A DNA stretch of 64,000 nucleotides. Origin: Anaeramoeba flamelloides (taxonomy: Eukaryota; Metamonada; Anaeramoebidae). The translations under genes were made by a program, and so were the position numbers. Location: contig JANTQA010000029.1 in the NCBI GenBank assembly GCA_027625915.1, positions 310,001 through 374,000 on the forward strand. The letters run 5' to 3'. The notes beneath the pieces are model-generated. The model saw nothing but the letters and a program-made list of their open reading frames with translations. It was not told the DNA's origin and did not search any database. Below, in pieces: positions 35,701-47,800 of the stretch. Within the stretch, counting starts at the first letter, position 1. Every line of letters starts with the position of its first letter.

Positions 35701-36596
35701 GGAAATGGAAAATGTATAAATTTCTGGGTAATAAATGAGTTTTTTTTTAATAATTGTTTTTTTAAAATAATTTATATTATCTTTTAAATCCCATATTTCT
35801 ATACCATTATCCCCCTTTCTTTGATATCGTATCACTGGTCTATTCATTAAAAAATTAAAAACTTCTAAAGTTGAAATGTTTTTTTTGAATAAAAATTAAT
35901 TTATTATCTTTCGGTACATTTTGTAATTTTTTAATAATTTTACATTTGTCCATATTTGAAAAATGAATTACATTTTTGTTATTATATGAATTTTTATTAA
36001 ATTCAAATTTGAAATTAAAATTTAATTCTTTGAAATTTCTAAATTTCATTTTTGTATTTATTAATTTTATTACAAGGATATATAACTTAGAAAATTGAAT
36101 ATTTGTATTATAAATATTATAATCCCCATATAGCGAAATAAATGAATAATTGAAAGATTTTTTTATCCAATATTTTATTTGAATCAATTTTAAATTAGAT
36201 AATTCCCATTTTTCAAATTCATATAAAATAATATTTTTTATTAAAAAATAATTTAAATAAATAAAATTTTCATAATTTGTGTATTTTTTATGTAATAAAA
36301 AAATAATTTCTTTAAATATATTTTTTTGATTTATTTCTTTTTTGAAAAAATTGGTATTTGAATGTAAAATTTGTATATAAAAATATAAAATTTTATTTTT
36401 TAATAATTTGAATTCAATGTGATGAAATTTTAAATTTATTATTAATGGGTAATCAAATGTTTTTTTTTGGATTTGTATAACCCCATTTAAAATTTTTTAA
36501 GTTGTTTTGAGTTTTGAATTTATCTATAAAAATAATAATTTTTATTAATATTTTAAAAATTTTACATTTTTTAAGTGTAAAGATTGTTTCATAAAT

Positions 36597-38927
36597 TCAA
36601 TCATCAAGTTGATTGATATGACAATTACAATAACCTTCTAAATTTGTTGTTCTTTTTTTACACCTTTTATTAGTTTTTTTGGAAATTGCTTTACATAAAA
36701 TAGTTTTCTTTTTTTTTCTGATTAGGTCAATATTTCGGCTAGTTTTTTTTGAATTGTTATTTTCTTTTAGGATATTTACTTCATTAATTGATTTTTTTTG
36801 AGAGAAAAAATAATCTATGTTTTTTTGAATTAGATTATTCTCATTATTTTCATTTATCAAAATAAGATCTTTACAATTATTGTTAATATCAAAATTTTGA
36901 TTTATAATATTATTTTTATGTTCAATTAATTGATTGAAGAAAATATCTTTGTTTTTTTGGTATCTATTTTTATTGATTCTTTTTCTCTCGAAATTTTTTA
37001 AAAAATCGAATATTTCTCTCTCAGTTTCTAGACTCAATTTAAAAATATTGTTTGAATTTGTTTCGAAAAAATTCATTTTTGGTAAATTCCAGTTGGTTAA
37101 CATTTTTAAATTATTATTAGTAAAAGAAAATGATCTGAGAATCGGTTTTTGTTTTGTGACAGTTTGACCAATTGATATATAAAAATCCTCTAAAGAAGGT
37201 TTATTAATCTTTTGATTAAAAATGATTTCACAATTTGATTTGTTGTTATTATTGTCTTCTTCTTTTTGTATTTCAATTTCACTTAATTTATTTTTTTTGT
37301 TATTTTTTTTTAATTTATTATCGTTTTTTGATTTTGTCAAAATATCTGGAGTTTTTTGATTAAAAATATTATCATTTTTATTCTCAGAGGGTTTATTAAA
37401 AAGTTGGGTATTGTTATCTTTGATAATTAATTTTAATTTATGAATTTCATTTTCTAAATTTATAATTCTTTTTTCTAGAAAATTTATTGAATTTGGAGAT
37501 ATTTTGTTTTTTTCTAAAATATTATTTTTTTCAAAAATATTATTTATTTCTTTAATATTTTTTTTCAAAAAAAGCTTTCTTGATAATAATTTTTTTTTTT
37601 GTTAATTATAACTCCATTGAAACTCAAAGCACCATCTCTCATTTTTTGATTTGGAAATGTAATGAATGAATATTTTATATTATTTTTTTTTATTATTCAA
37701 AATTATAATATTTTCAGGATTATAATTTTTAAAACTTTTTAGCAACGTTTCTTTTTAGAATATTATTTGGTAAATTAAAAATTACAATTTGGTTGGTAGA
37801 AAATTCTCTGTTCTGTTTTTTTTTTTATTATTTTTATTGTCGTTGTTTTTATCATTATTTTTGTTTAGAAAATTCTTTTCAAACCATTCTTTATTTTTTA
37901 TATCTTTGATATTTTTTTTCTTCATGTTGATTACTCGATTCAAATTGGTTTCGTTTAAAATTTTCATTATTATTTATCCCTTTTTGTGATGTATTATTCT
38001 TTTTTAATTCTGAATTTGTTTAAAAAAAATCAGTCTATTAAAAATACTTAATTTTACCGAATAATTCAAGATTTTTTTCATACTCCTCTTCTTTTCTTAA
38101 AATAATCTTTGCACTTCCTTTAAATCGATTAAACCTGTCCAAAAATAATATTAATTCTTTGATTTCAATATATGGTTTCATTAAACTTTCAATATCATAA
38201 TAATTTGCATGGTAGGGGATATTATGCATAAAAATGGTATTTGGCAAAAATTCATAGTTTATTGAAGATCCACTATGTGTCGAAATTTTTGATCGTTTAT
38301 GATCTTTTTTTTTCATTTTTAGTATTGTTTTGGCAATTTAGGTTTTGACACTTTGGGGGGTCAATTTCCATATTGTATCTCGATTTTTTTTTGTGATTTT
38401 GGTACGTTTTTTGCATTTTTAGTATTGTAATAATTTTTTTTTTTTTTTGATCTATGTTTTTTTCTTTTTTCTTTTTTTTTTCATTTTTTTTTTTTTTGAT
38501 GGTGGGTTTGAGAGCTTTCAAAGTGTCTGTTTTGGGAATTATTTTCATTTTCCTGAAATTTTGATTCTCTTTGGTTTTCGTTATTAATTATGTTTTTTTT
38601 TTGTTTTTGTTTTTTTTCTTTTTTTTTTTTTTTGTAAATAATTTTTTTTTTTTTATATATTTGTAATCTTTATCGTATTCTGATACTAGTATTTGTCGTT
38701 GTTCAAAATAGAAATTATCACATAAGTTTTGTTTTATTATTGCTTCATTTTCTTTCGATTATGGCGTTATAATAACTAATCCGTTGTTCGGATTTTTTTT
38801 TGTTTTTGATAATTCCAATATTTGGGGAACAATTTTTCTTATCTTCAATTAATGCAACTAGCTTATCAATTGAGTATTTACTTGGTAAGTTTTTGAGAAA
38901 AATTTTTTGTATTTTATCGCTGTTCAT
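36597..38927 (-). pseudogene. LINE ORF1: two RRM-like domains and a CxxxH zinc-like C-terminus (frameshifted)
   Basis: ORF1 products bind the element's RNA. The start ATG at 38927 opens with IFLKNLPSKYSIDKLVALIE, the first half of an RRM whose second half (EAIIKQN..RQILVSEY) follows in another frame past about 38750. A second RRM lies at 38316-38038 (IFMHNIPYHANYYDIESL then FKGSAKIILR). A Lys-rich linker and an Asn/Lys-rich region lead to the last piece, 37568-36597 (323 residues), with a leading coiled coil (ENEIHKLKLIIKDNN) and a tail CKAISKKTNKRCKK..GYCNCH that looks zinc-binding. Several frame changes interrupt it. Confidence 0.7.
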
Positions 38928-38978
38928 TGGTTACTGAGAGTAAAAAAAAACTTTTAAAAATCTAAAATAATAAAAAAT

Positions 38979-38993
38979 AAAATTACTTCTTTT
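38979..38993. repeat. LINE target-site duplication, right
   Basis: Second copy of AAAATTACTTCTTTT, immediately upstream of the LINE 5' end. Confidence 0.7.
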
Positions 38994-40190
38994 ATAATTT
39001 TATATTTCCAAAGAGTTTATTTTTTTCCAATTTGAAACAAATGGCTTCCTTAAAGTAAATAATCAATTTAATTCAATTTAATCTAATTCCAGTTATTTTA
39101 TAAACCAACATTTTTGATAATATTAATATTTTGAAATAATCTTCTGAAACAAAGACCTCATTTGAGAAATGAAAAATAAGAAAAAAATATCTTTGAGATC
39201 TTATTAACCTCCAAAGATTGACGTTTCAAAACCAACAAAGTTTGATTCAAAATTATAATTAATAATTCAAATAGAAAATTGAGGGTTACTCATCGGCACT
39301 TTTTTTACAAAATTTCCCATTTTTCATTGTCGATTTTTAGAGATCAATTGTTATTGACTGGATTATTAGTTTTTAGATTGGTTTTCACAACTCAGAAGAA
39401 TTATTAAAAAAAAATTTTTTTACCATTTTTAAGAATTATTTTTCACCCGAAGAACTGCAGCCTTAAAGGAATTCATTTTTATCTAATTTGTTATCAATAG
39501 AAATATATTAACCTTTATTTTTGTGGCTTTGGTTCCTAAACCTATAAAGAAAAAATTGAAAATATTTTTTTTTCAAAAATCTCACTTTTTGTAATATAAG
39601 AGCGTTTTACAAAAAAATAACCTATAAATTTAATCTTATTTTAAAAATTCAAGATTAATAAACAAAATATTTATATAATAATCTTGTTTTGGTTTATAAG
39701 TAAAAAAAAATCCTATGAAAAACTGAGATTTCCCAATAATTGTTAGCGAAAAACCAAGCAAAATTGCTAAAACAAGTAAAATGAGAAAATTTTAATTTTA
39801 ACGCTGACGGGAACCGTGTTTAACGATAGAAGTAAATAGAAATTTCGGTTTTTTAAGGTTCAAATTAAAAATAAATGTCAAAAAAAAGATTATTTTCAAA
39901 TACAAAATTTAGACCAAGATCACAATAATTCTTTTTATAGTTATTCTAAACTGATAAAAGCACACGATTATAAAAACTAAAAAAAAATATAATTAAAACT
40001 AAAAAAAGTGAATAATATTTTGATCAAAAGAGTAGAACAAAATTCTTATCAAAGGGTGGCTCAAAATAAATGTTATAAAACAGATTGTTTGGTGATTATT
40101 TTATATATTTTATAAGGTATTACAACAACTCAATTGTTTTGATCTATATTAATATTTTCAAAGTCCTTTATATTTTTTGATTTTATTTCC

Positions 40191-40194
<4 letters not shown>

Positions 40195-40235
<41 letters not shown>
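40195..40235. repeat. 41-base A homopolymer
   Basis: Uninterrupted A run; no LINE body could be recognised beside it, so it need not mark an insertion. Confidence 0.85.
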
Positions 40236-40239
<4 letters not shown>

Positions 40240-41700
40240 AAAAAGAAAATTTAAAAATCAAATTAAAAATTGTCTAAAATATGAAAAAACATTTTATTTT
40301 AAAAAATTGAAAAATAATTTTGTTTAGAAAATGGTATAAAACTTTACCAACAACTGAAATAGAATAATAAATTATTACAAAATTTTTGAAAAATAAACTA
40401 AAATTCTAAAATTTGACACATAATTGAAAAGGTTCCAAAGAATCACAAAACTACAATTCCCTTAAAATTTGAAATAATTTTATTTTTTGTAAAATAGGAA
40501 AATCATTTTTACATCTTTTATTTAGTTGTATTCATTTCATTTTTTGAATTACCGACTCATTTCATTGGATAATTTTTTTTCCATCAATTGATGTTACGCT
40601 AAGGTTGAGTTGTTCAAAATAGAAGAACTTAAAAAAAATTATTTTTTAGTATCTAAACGTTTTTCGATCAAAAATCCGAATAGAATTTAAAGATATTAAC
40701 CGATATATATTTTTTTGTTTTATTCTCTCCAAAATTTTTAACATACCGATAATTTATTAATATTGATAATTATTTATTTTTTTGTTTTAGGAGTATTGGA
40801 ATTGATAATTAAGTATTAACATTCCAATTTGTGAATGATTTTAATTTTAGTATTTCTTCTAGAATTGATTAAATAAGATTTTTTTTCTCAAAAATTTAAT
40901 TTTGGTGTGTTAAAAATTTTGAATTAGAGTTTTGTTTACATGCGTAATAAAATTGATCTAAAATTTGAATATTTCAATGTTTTTTGAAGTTGGACAAGAT
41001 CAATCACCATAAAAAAACAAATAATTTGATTTTTTTTTTATTGAAACAAAAACAATAATTAATTGATTAATTTTGCAATTATTTTCTCTGTCAAAATTAG
41101 ATTGATATTTAAATGAACAAGTAACATGATTTAGTTGAATTTACAAACAATGAAAAATGCAATTCATAATTTAATTAATCGATTTTTTTCTCAGGGGATC
41201 TCGGTTCTACCAAAAAAGATGTTAAATCTTAGTATTTGAATGAAATATATATTTCAACTAATTTTTTTATGATAATGTATATACGATATTACATTGGTAA
41301 TAAAAGTATGATGATATGATAATCAGTGCCATATTAAGGGTTAAAATTTTGACAAACTTTAAAGTATAAACAAAATCCAGATTAATATAGATTTTTTTGA
41401 ATTTTTTTTTTGGTTTATTTTCCTCGAATTCAAAATTTTGTACTATAACTTGTGATTTTTTTGTATTTAATTTTATGCAAAGATTGTCTTAAAAGTGATA
41501 ACAGCTCTAAAAAATTGAGATTATTCTAAATTATCGAGGAAAATTATAAAATTATATTAATCCATCAAATTGCAATATACAACAAAATCACAAAAAATAA
41601 TATTGTTTTCAAATTTTTGTTATTTACAAAAGTAAAATTTCTCAAACAAAAATTACAATCAAAAAAAATAATAGATTGAAAAGAAGTACTTGTGTCAATA

Positions 41701-41896
41701 CAGCCAGTTTCACTTTTAAGACACAAACTTTCTACGAAATTTAAGGCACAAAAAAAATCTTAAATTAAGGCACAAAATTTAAATTCTAGTAAAATAATTT
41801 GTGAAAATTAAAATTCCAAAAAATTGTATTTAATTAGAGATTTTTTTATGCCTTAAATTTCATTGAAAGTTTGTGCCTTAAAAGTGAAAATGACTG
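41701..41896. mobile_element. Mariner-type MITE, copy 1
   Basis: 196 bp, flanked by TA on both sides (41699-41700, 41897-41898). The ends CAGCCAGTTTCACTTTTAAG and AAAGTGAAAATGACTG are inverted, and the CAG(T)..start with TA duplication is characteristic of Tc1/mariner. The whole element folds back. Copy 2 at 61454-61650. Confidence 0.8.
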
Positions 41897-42519
41897 TAAT
41901 AAAACCTTTTTTTTTATGGTGATGGTACCCTATAAAGTTAAATAACCAAAATAATGAAAGAATACTTTACATTTTTATTCGTACTTGATTGAAAAAAAAA
42001 AACTTTTACCCTTTAAACTTCAGTTGGACTCTCTGTAAAATATGAATATAATTAGAAAAAATAAAGTAAATCAAGAAAACTAGTTTCCCAAACAATCACT
42101 ACCATTATAAATATACCAACAAAGTAATAAAAAACCTCTTGAAAATATCCCGATCCTTAGGAAAAAAAAAAAAAAAAAAAAAAAAAAACTAATGGAAAAG
42201 ACTCAGCTTTCATCAAAAAATCATAATATTCTCAAAAAACTTGAAAAAAGAAGAAATAATTTTTACACGTGTGTTGTAATTATATCTATTTATAAATTAT
42301 TCTTTATTTACCAAAAAGAAAGTAAAAAAAAAAAAAAAACAATAAATTTATTTGGTGGGGTTAAAAAAGTAATCAATAATTAACTCAAATTCAACATTAC
42401 AAATTTTTGTTCCCATATTCATTTTACCATAATTAAAAATATTAAGGAAAGTAGGCACATTCTATAATTTTAAAAAAATTTAATTGGATCAAACTTATTG
42501 AAATAATATTTTTTGAGGG

Positions 42520-44150
42520 TCATCGGATATTGGAACTTTGAAACCAAAATAATATTATCTATCTATTTATGAAAAGAAATCCAAGTAAACTAGAATTGAA
42601 TCTTTAATTTTTCAATTTTTTGAATATTTTTTTGATTAAATTTTTCGGATTTAGCACAATTGGTTTTGGATTTAGAAATGAGATAAAACCCCTATAGAAA
42701 TGCTTGAAATTAATCAAAGAATAAACCAAATAAGAGATTATAAAAATGTAAAAATTAAACTAATATTTTCTTTTTGGCAACTTAACAAGATCGATCACCT
42801 TTCCAAATAAATTTACTGTAATCATAAATAAAAAAAAAAAATACAACAAAAGAGTATTATCAGAAGATTTTTTTGTCTTTATCTTCTTAATCTTGATGAA
42901 TCCAACGAAACTTTTGCCTTAAAATTCAGGCTACATTATTATATAATTAGTATTTGATGAAACCATTTTTTACCAAATTAGCTTTCAAAGTTCTTTTTTG
43001 CAATGTTTATATTAAACCAATCCAAAATGAGGAATACTATTATTATAGATTTAAGTAAAAGATTTGAATTCTCTGAATCAAAAAGAAGTTACAAAGGTAT
43101 TAAACCATACAAAAAAAAAAACAGTGGAATAATTTCAATCAGATTCATCCTTATTTTGAGTTTTCAAATTAAAGTAAAATGAATAATTATAAAATCAAAC
43201 AAAAACATCCCTAAAATCTTTATTTCTGAAGAAATAATACTAAAAAATATCTCTTTTTTCTTGAGTCAAAACCAAAACGATAAATAGGCACATTAAATGA
43301 ATATAACAATGAAAATCCATTTTCAAAATCTATTTTCTAAATTAATATAGAAATTTATTTATTTATTTATTTATTGAGAGAAAGGGGTAATCAAAGAACG
43401 TTAACTCAATAAAAAAAGAGAAGAAGAAAAACAATTATAATATTAAAGTATAAAAATATTATATTATCTACATGGCAAAATTAAAAATTATCTACTGTTG
43501 TTTGGTTTTTCAGGATTTGGAAGAATTTGTAAAATCCTTGATTTTACTAAATTATTTGAAATTTTGGAAAACTGCTGTTAGCTTTTTTTTAATTTGAGAA
43601 ATAAAAAGAAAATTTATTAAATTTTCTTTTAATTTCTTAAATAAAAAAAAAATCACGGTGAGGTTTTCTTGAGTTTTCTGTTTGTATGGAAAATCAATAG
43701 ATTTTTGTTAGGTTTTTTTGAGTTTTCTATTTATTTGGAAAATCTCTTGATTTTCCAAATAAAATAGAAAATCTCAAAAAAACCTATAAGACTTCACAAA
43801 TAAAATATAAAACCTCAAAAAAACCTCGAAAACTAAACAAATAAAACAGAAAAACCTAAGAAAAGCCATTGATTTTCCATAAAAACAGAAAACCTCAAGA
43901 AAACCTAGGTACTCGACAGCCCTTGTCGACACGTCACCTGAAACAGGAGGAAGAAAAACCTGACAAGATTGTTAAGAATAAATAAAAAATCCACAAATTG
44001 TGATTAATAATTTGGCATTTCACGACTTGAAAAAAATTCAAATAGAATAAAAAGTAATTAATTCATCAAAAATTTTATAAACAAAACTTTTTCCCTGGAG
44101 AAATGAAAAATAAAACCAAATAAAGAGCTGGTAATTATATTAAACTTTAC
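42520..44150. repeat. Long dispersed repeat, copy interrupted by nested elements
   Basis: Left part (42520-43330) and right part (44020-44150) align with 17535-18500. Between them sits a second repeat (about 43365-44015, related to 60270-60480), which in turn carries a 437-bp insertion. Insertion order is therefore outer repeat first, then the 0.2-kb repeat, then the hairpin element. Confidence 0.5.
43492..43928. mobile_element. 437-bp hairpin element nested in another repeat
   Basis: The boundaries come from the uninterrupted relative near 60386, which runs straight from AAAAATTAT into ACACGTC. The insert is dominated by inverted copies of a unit like GAAAACTCAAGAAAACCT, with a central palindrome around 43740-43765 (ATTTGGAAAATC and GATTTTCCAAAT). 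Its minus-strand start, GTCGAGTACCTAGGTTTTC, closely matches the 3' UTR of the LINE fragment at 23920. Possibly a SINE-like passenger of that LINE; no tRNA- or 5S-like promoter recognised. Confidence 0.6.
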
Positions 44151-44870
44151 AGATAAGATCAAGAAATAAATTAATGTTTTTTTATTTTTTCTTGATCAAC
44201 CTTTGCATTTATTGGATTTCCTTTTTTTTAAGTTGGTATGTAAAAAATATTTTCCACGATATATTTCCACTCTCATCTTTATTAAAATAATAATAAATTT
44301 GGCTTCAGATATAATTTGAATAATTTCAATTTTGCACAAACTGATGGTACTCAAAATTTGTAAATTGTACCTACCCCCTTAAGTAATTAATATCCAAAAT
44401 TACAAATTATCAATTTACTTATTAAAAATCGAATAACAAACGGGAAAAATTTGCACTTCATTTTCATGAGTACTCTTTCACCAAAGAAGTAAATTGTGAT
44501 TTATAAACTCTTTTTGAAAATTAAGTGAAAATTTTTCTTTTATAAATAGAGTTTTTAAAGAAGTCTAATGTTCTTGAAAAAGGAAACAAAAAATGTCTAT
44601 CTTTGACTTTCAAACATTTATCTTTACCTTTAATTTTTGAAATGTTCTAACTTGAAAACAAGAGTAAAACACATTTTAATAAAAAAAAATTTGTATTCAT
44701 TTGGTGTTTAATCTAAAGACCCAAAAATCACTTAAAAATGATTTTAAATCATTTTTTTTTTTTTTTTTGATTTTTTTTTTAGGTTCCAAATTAATTAATT
44801 CAAACAAACAACCAAATAAAACGTTAACAAAATAACCAATTCTATATTCGAGAAATTTATGAATTAATTT

Positions 44871-47800
44871 ATGAGTTTAGTATATTCAACGAGATTACAT
44901 CAAACATCACAGCGCTTATTGCTTAGTAATAAAATCAAACCGATCAAGTCAAGAAAATACTTATTCTTACGATCTTGGCCGCACTACTCATCAACAATCT
45001 CGTGGTCGCAAGAAAACCTGATTGCGATGACTGTTCCATCTGGATTTTGTAGTGGAGAAAGCCCGTATAAAAGCTACCCGATTTTTTTAATCGAAGCAAA
45101 CCATCCGAATAGCTATCAGCAGCTGAAAACCCCGCACGAGGCCCCGATCACACACGTGGAATTTCTTCCTTTACCTAAATTGTCCAAGCTAAGAACGGAA
45201 AGGCAAATCTCTTTTCTGACTGCTGACAATTTGGATGGGCTTTACCTTTGGGAGAACCGATCTACCTTTATTAATAGTTTTTCAATTTCATACAAATTTA
45301 ATTCAAAAAATTTAATAGCGCTTGCTTGGTTGCCACTAAATTCAGAAACTGATTTGTTCGAGGATTTAAAATTGAAAACTTTGGACTCCTTAAACTCTCA
45401 AAAATCGTTTTTTGATTTAATCCCGAGCGAATATTTAAAACAAGGAACGAAGCTTTCTGATGAATCAATAGTCTCGCAAAATAAAAGCGATAATAAGCAA
45501 AATTCAAATAGAGGAACCCAGAACCAAATGCCATCAAAAGGAAATAAACAACAACAACAACAACAACAGCAGAAACAAAATAACAGTAGCCAAATGGATA
45601 TAGAGAATCCCAACCAAGAAAATAACAATGAAAACAATACCACTAAAACAAATTTAAAAAATCAACAAAACCAAAAAAAATCACTAAGTTTTATTACCTT
45701 ATCTCGAATTGGTGACTTAGAATTCTTTTTTTCTTCCTTCTCTGCGACACATTGGAATACTAGATCTTGCTCTTTATTTTCGAGAATTAGATCTGTTGAT
45801 CATACATTAATCTGTGGAGACATTTGCACGAATCAACAGATCCCAATGCTAGCAACCGTTTTTCATTTACAACCACAAAGCGCCACTGTCTACACTTTAG
45901 ATTTAGACACTACAAAAATTAAATCAAATTTCCATTCAAGAATTGACTTATTGGAATTACCAATGTTTTCTGGGCAAACAAGATTTATCCATGGTGTAAT
46001 TGAATTAATCCGAATTCGGCCATTTATCATAAATAATAATTATGAAATGGTTGTTGTTTTTAAAACAAAATCCTTAAAAAAATGCGTTTCATATATATTA
46101 AAATTAGTTTGGAGTTTAGATCCCCAAGAGGAATTACCAGACAATGAGAATGAATTCGAGAATGAGAATGAGTTTGAGAATGGAAATGATGAAATGGTTC
46201 GTAAAAGAAATTCAAGTGATATGTCTAATATATTTAATGAGTCCGATATTGGGAACAAGAATCAAAACAACAACAACAACAATAATAATAGTAACACTAA
46301 TCAAAATCAATTGAATCAACAAGAGCAAAAGCAAGGCCAACAACAAAAGGAAAATATTATTGAAGAAGAAGATGAATTAGATTTAGAACCATTATTTTTA
46401 CCATCAGAGTCCATTTTTCCAATTAAAGAAAAAAATAATAAATCAATAGAAATGGAAAAATGGATTTGTGTGGCAAAAAGAAATTGGTCGTTAGATATCC
46501 GATCAGTAAAATATTCACCAAATGGGGAAAATATTTATATAGTCTTAGAAAATGGGGACGTGATGATATTTGATTCAAAAACACTAGAAGAGGTAAAAGA
46601 AATAAAAATAAATCACGATAAGGGCACACAGGTTGTAGATTCTTGTATTAGTCCAAATAATTCTTGTATTGCCATTTTAACCGATGAGCCAAGAATTGAT
46701 ATTCGGACACATTATGTTGAAACTAATTTTGATAATGGAAATGGAAATGGAAATGGAAATGGAAATGGAAACGGAAATGGAAACGGAAATGGAAATGAGG
46801 ATAATAATAAAGAGAAAAAATTAAAAAATATAAAAATTGAAAAAATTAATGATAATAATCATAATATGACACCAAGGGGGTTTGCCAATCTTTTTGAACG
46901 AGCAATCCTATTAAATAACTCTTATTGGGATATTTTAATAAATTTTCAAAACTGTTCAAAGGAAATCAAACACAAAACAATAGAGATATTATCCAAGGAA
47001 AAACAAAATTATTTCAAGATCGAAAACAATTTGTTATTAAGAAACATTTCTACACTTTTAGGAAAATTGGGGAAATTAAATGAAATGGGCTCCCTTTATG
47101 AAAATTTTTTGCTTGAGTCAACATTACATTATATCAAATTGAGGTATGAAAAAATGAATATCTTTATTCCCAATATTTTCGAAAGCAAGCCACAAATCCG
47201 AACCTTTGAAATAAACCAACGCCATTTCATAAATCGAAATTTAAGAACGCTATTAATGGTGATCCTATACATTACCCTTTGTCTGCATCCAGGCATACCC
47301 GATGTTCGAAGGGGCGACTCCAGCGTATCCAGCTCCCAGATTTCGATTTCGCTCCAATCCATCCAATTGGCAAAGGCTTTAATATATATATTAAACGCAT
47401 ACAACAGCAACCCATCCCGATCAGACTCCCATTTACAAAACAAAAATTATCAACAAAAAAAGCTTTCATCACATAACTCCCAAATCGAAAATTTTGTAAA
47501 GCTTTTTGAAGGGATCAAAGTCAAGTTTAATGAAGGCATTGTAATTATTTCTGAAAAGTCGACAACGTTAATTAAAGACAATTGGAAACAATATCATAAC
47601 AATAAAAGTAAATTAAAGGATTTTTTTATCGACTTTTTAAGAATGCCAAAAACTTTAAATTCCTTTCAAACCGGATTTGTTGAAAAAATGTCTGACATTT
47701 TAAATAAACAAGCAATGAATTCATCTAACAAAAATTTTAATAATGTTTCTCAACAGAACTACAACGAAAAGAGCCAAAATAATGAGACAGAAAAAAAAAA

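Larger units (their letters stand above)
32739..38978 (-). mobile_element. Full-length APE-type LINE (non-LTR retrotransposon)
   Basis: About 6.2 kb on the minus strand, ending in a poly(A) tract and flanked by a 15-bp direct duplication, the signature of target-primed reverse transcription. Order in the direction of transcription: a ~50-base 5' leader, ORF1 (38927-36597) with RRM-like domains and a C-terminal zinc-like motif, a poorly understood stretch (36190-35740), then ORF2 with AP endonuclease, reverse transcriptase and C-terminal zinc motif. Both ORFs are interrupted by frameshifts, at least one in ORF1 and about four in ORF2, so this copy is probably inactive; runs of A and T also make sequencing indels possible. 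It inserted into a dispersed repeat whose empty relative is at 10255-10570. Clade within APE-type LINEs (L1/I/Jockey-like) not assigned. Confidence 0.85.
38994..44870. other. Repeat desert between the LINE and MED16
   Basis: Starts with the continuation of the repeat interrupted by the LINE (to about 39310). Then come a 41-base A run (40195-40235), a mariner-type MITE (41701-41896), the long dispersed repeat 42520-44150 with nested insertions, and a palindromic core near 44420-44560. The frame at 42192-42383 is low-complexity. No protein gene recognised. Confidence 0.55.
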
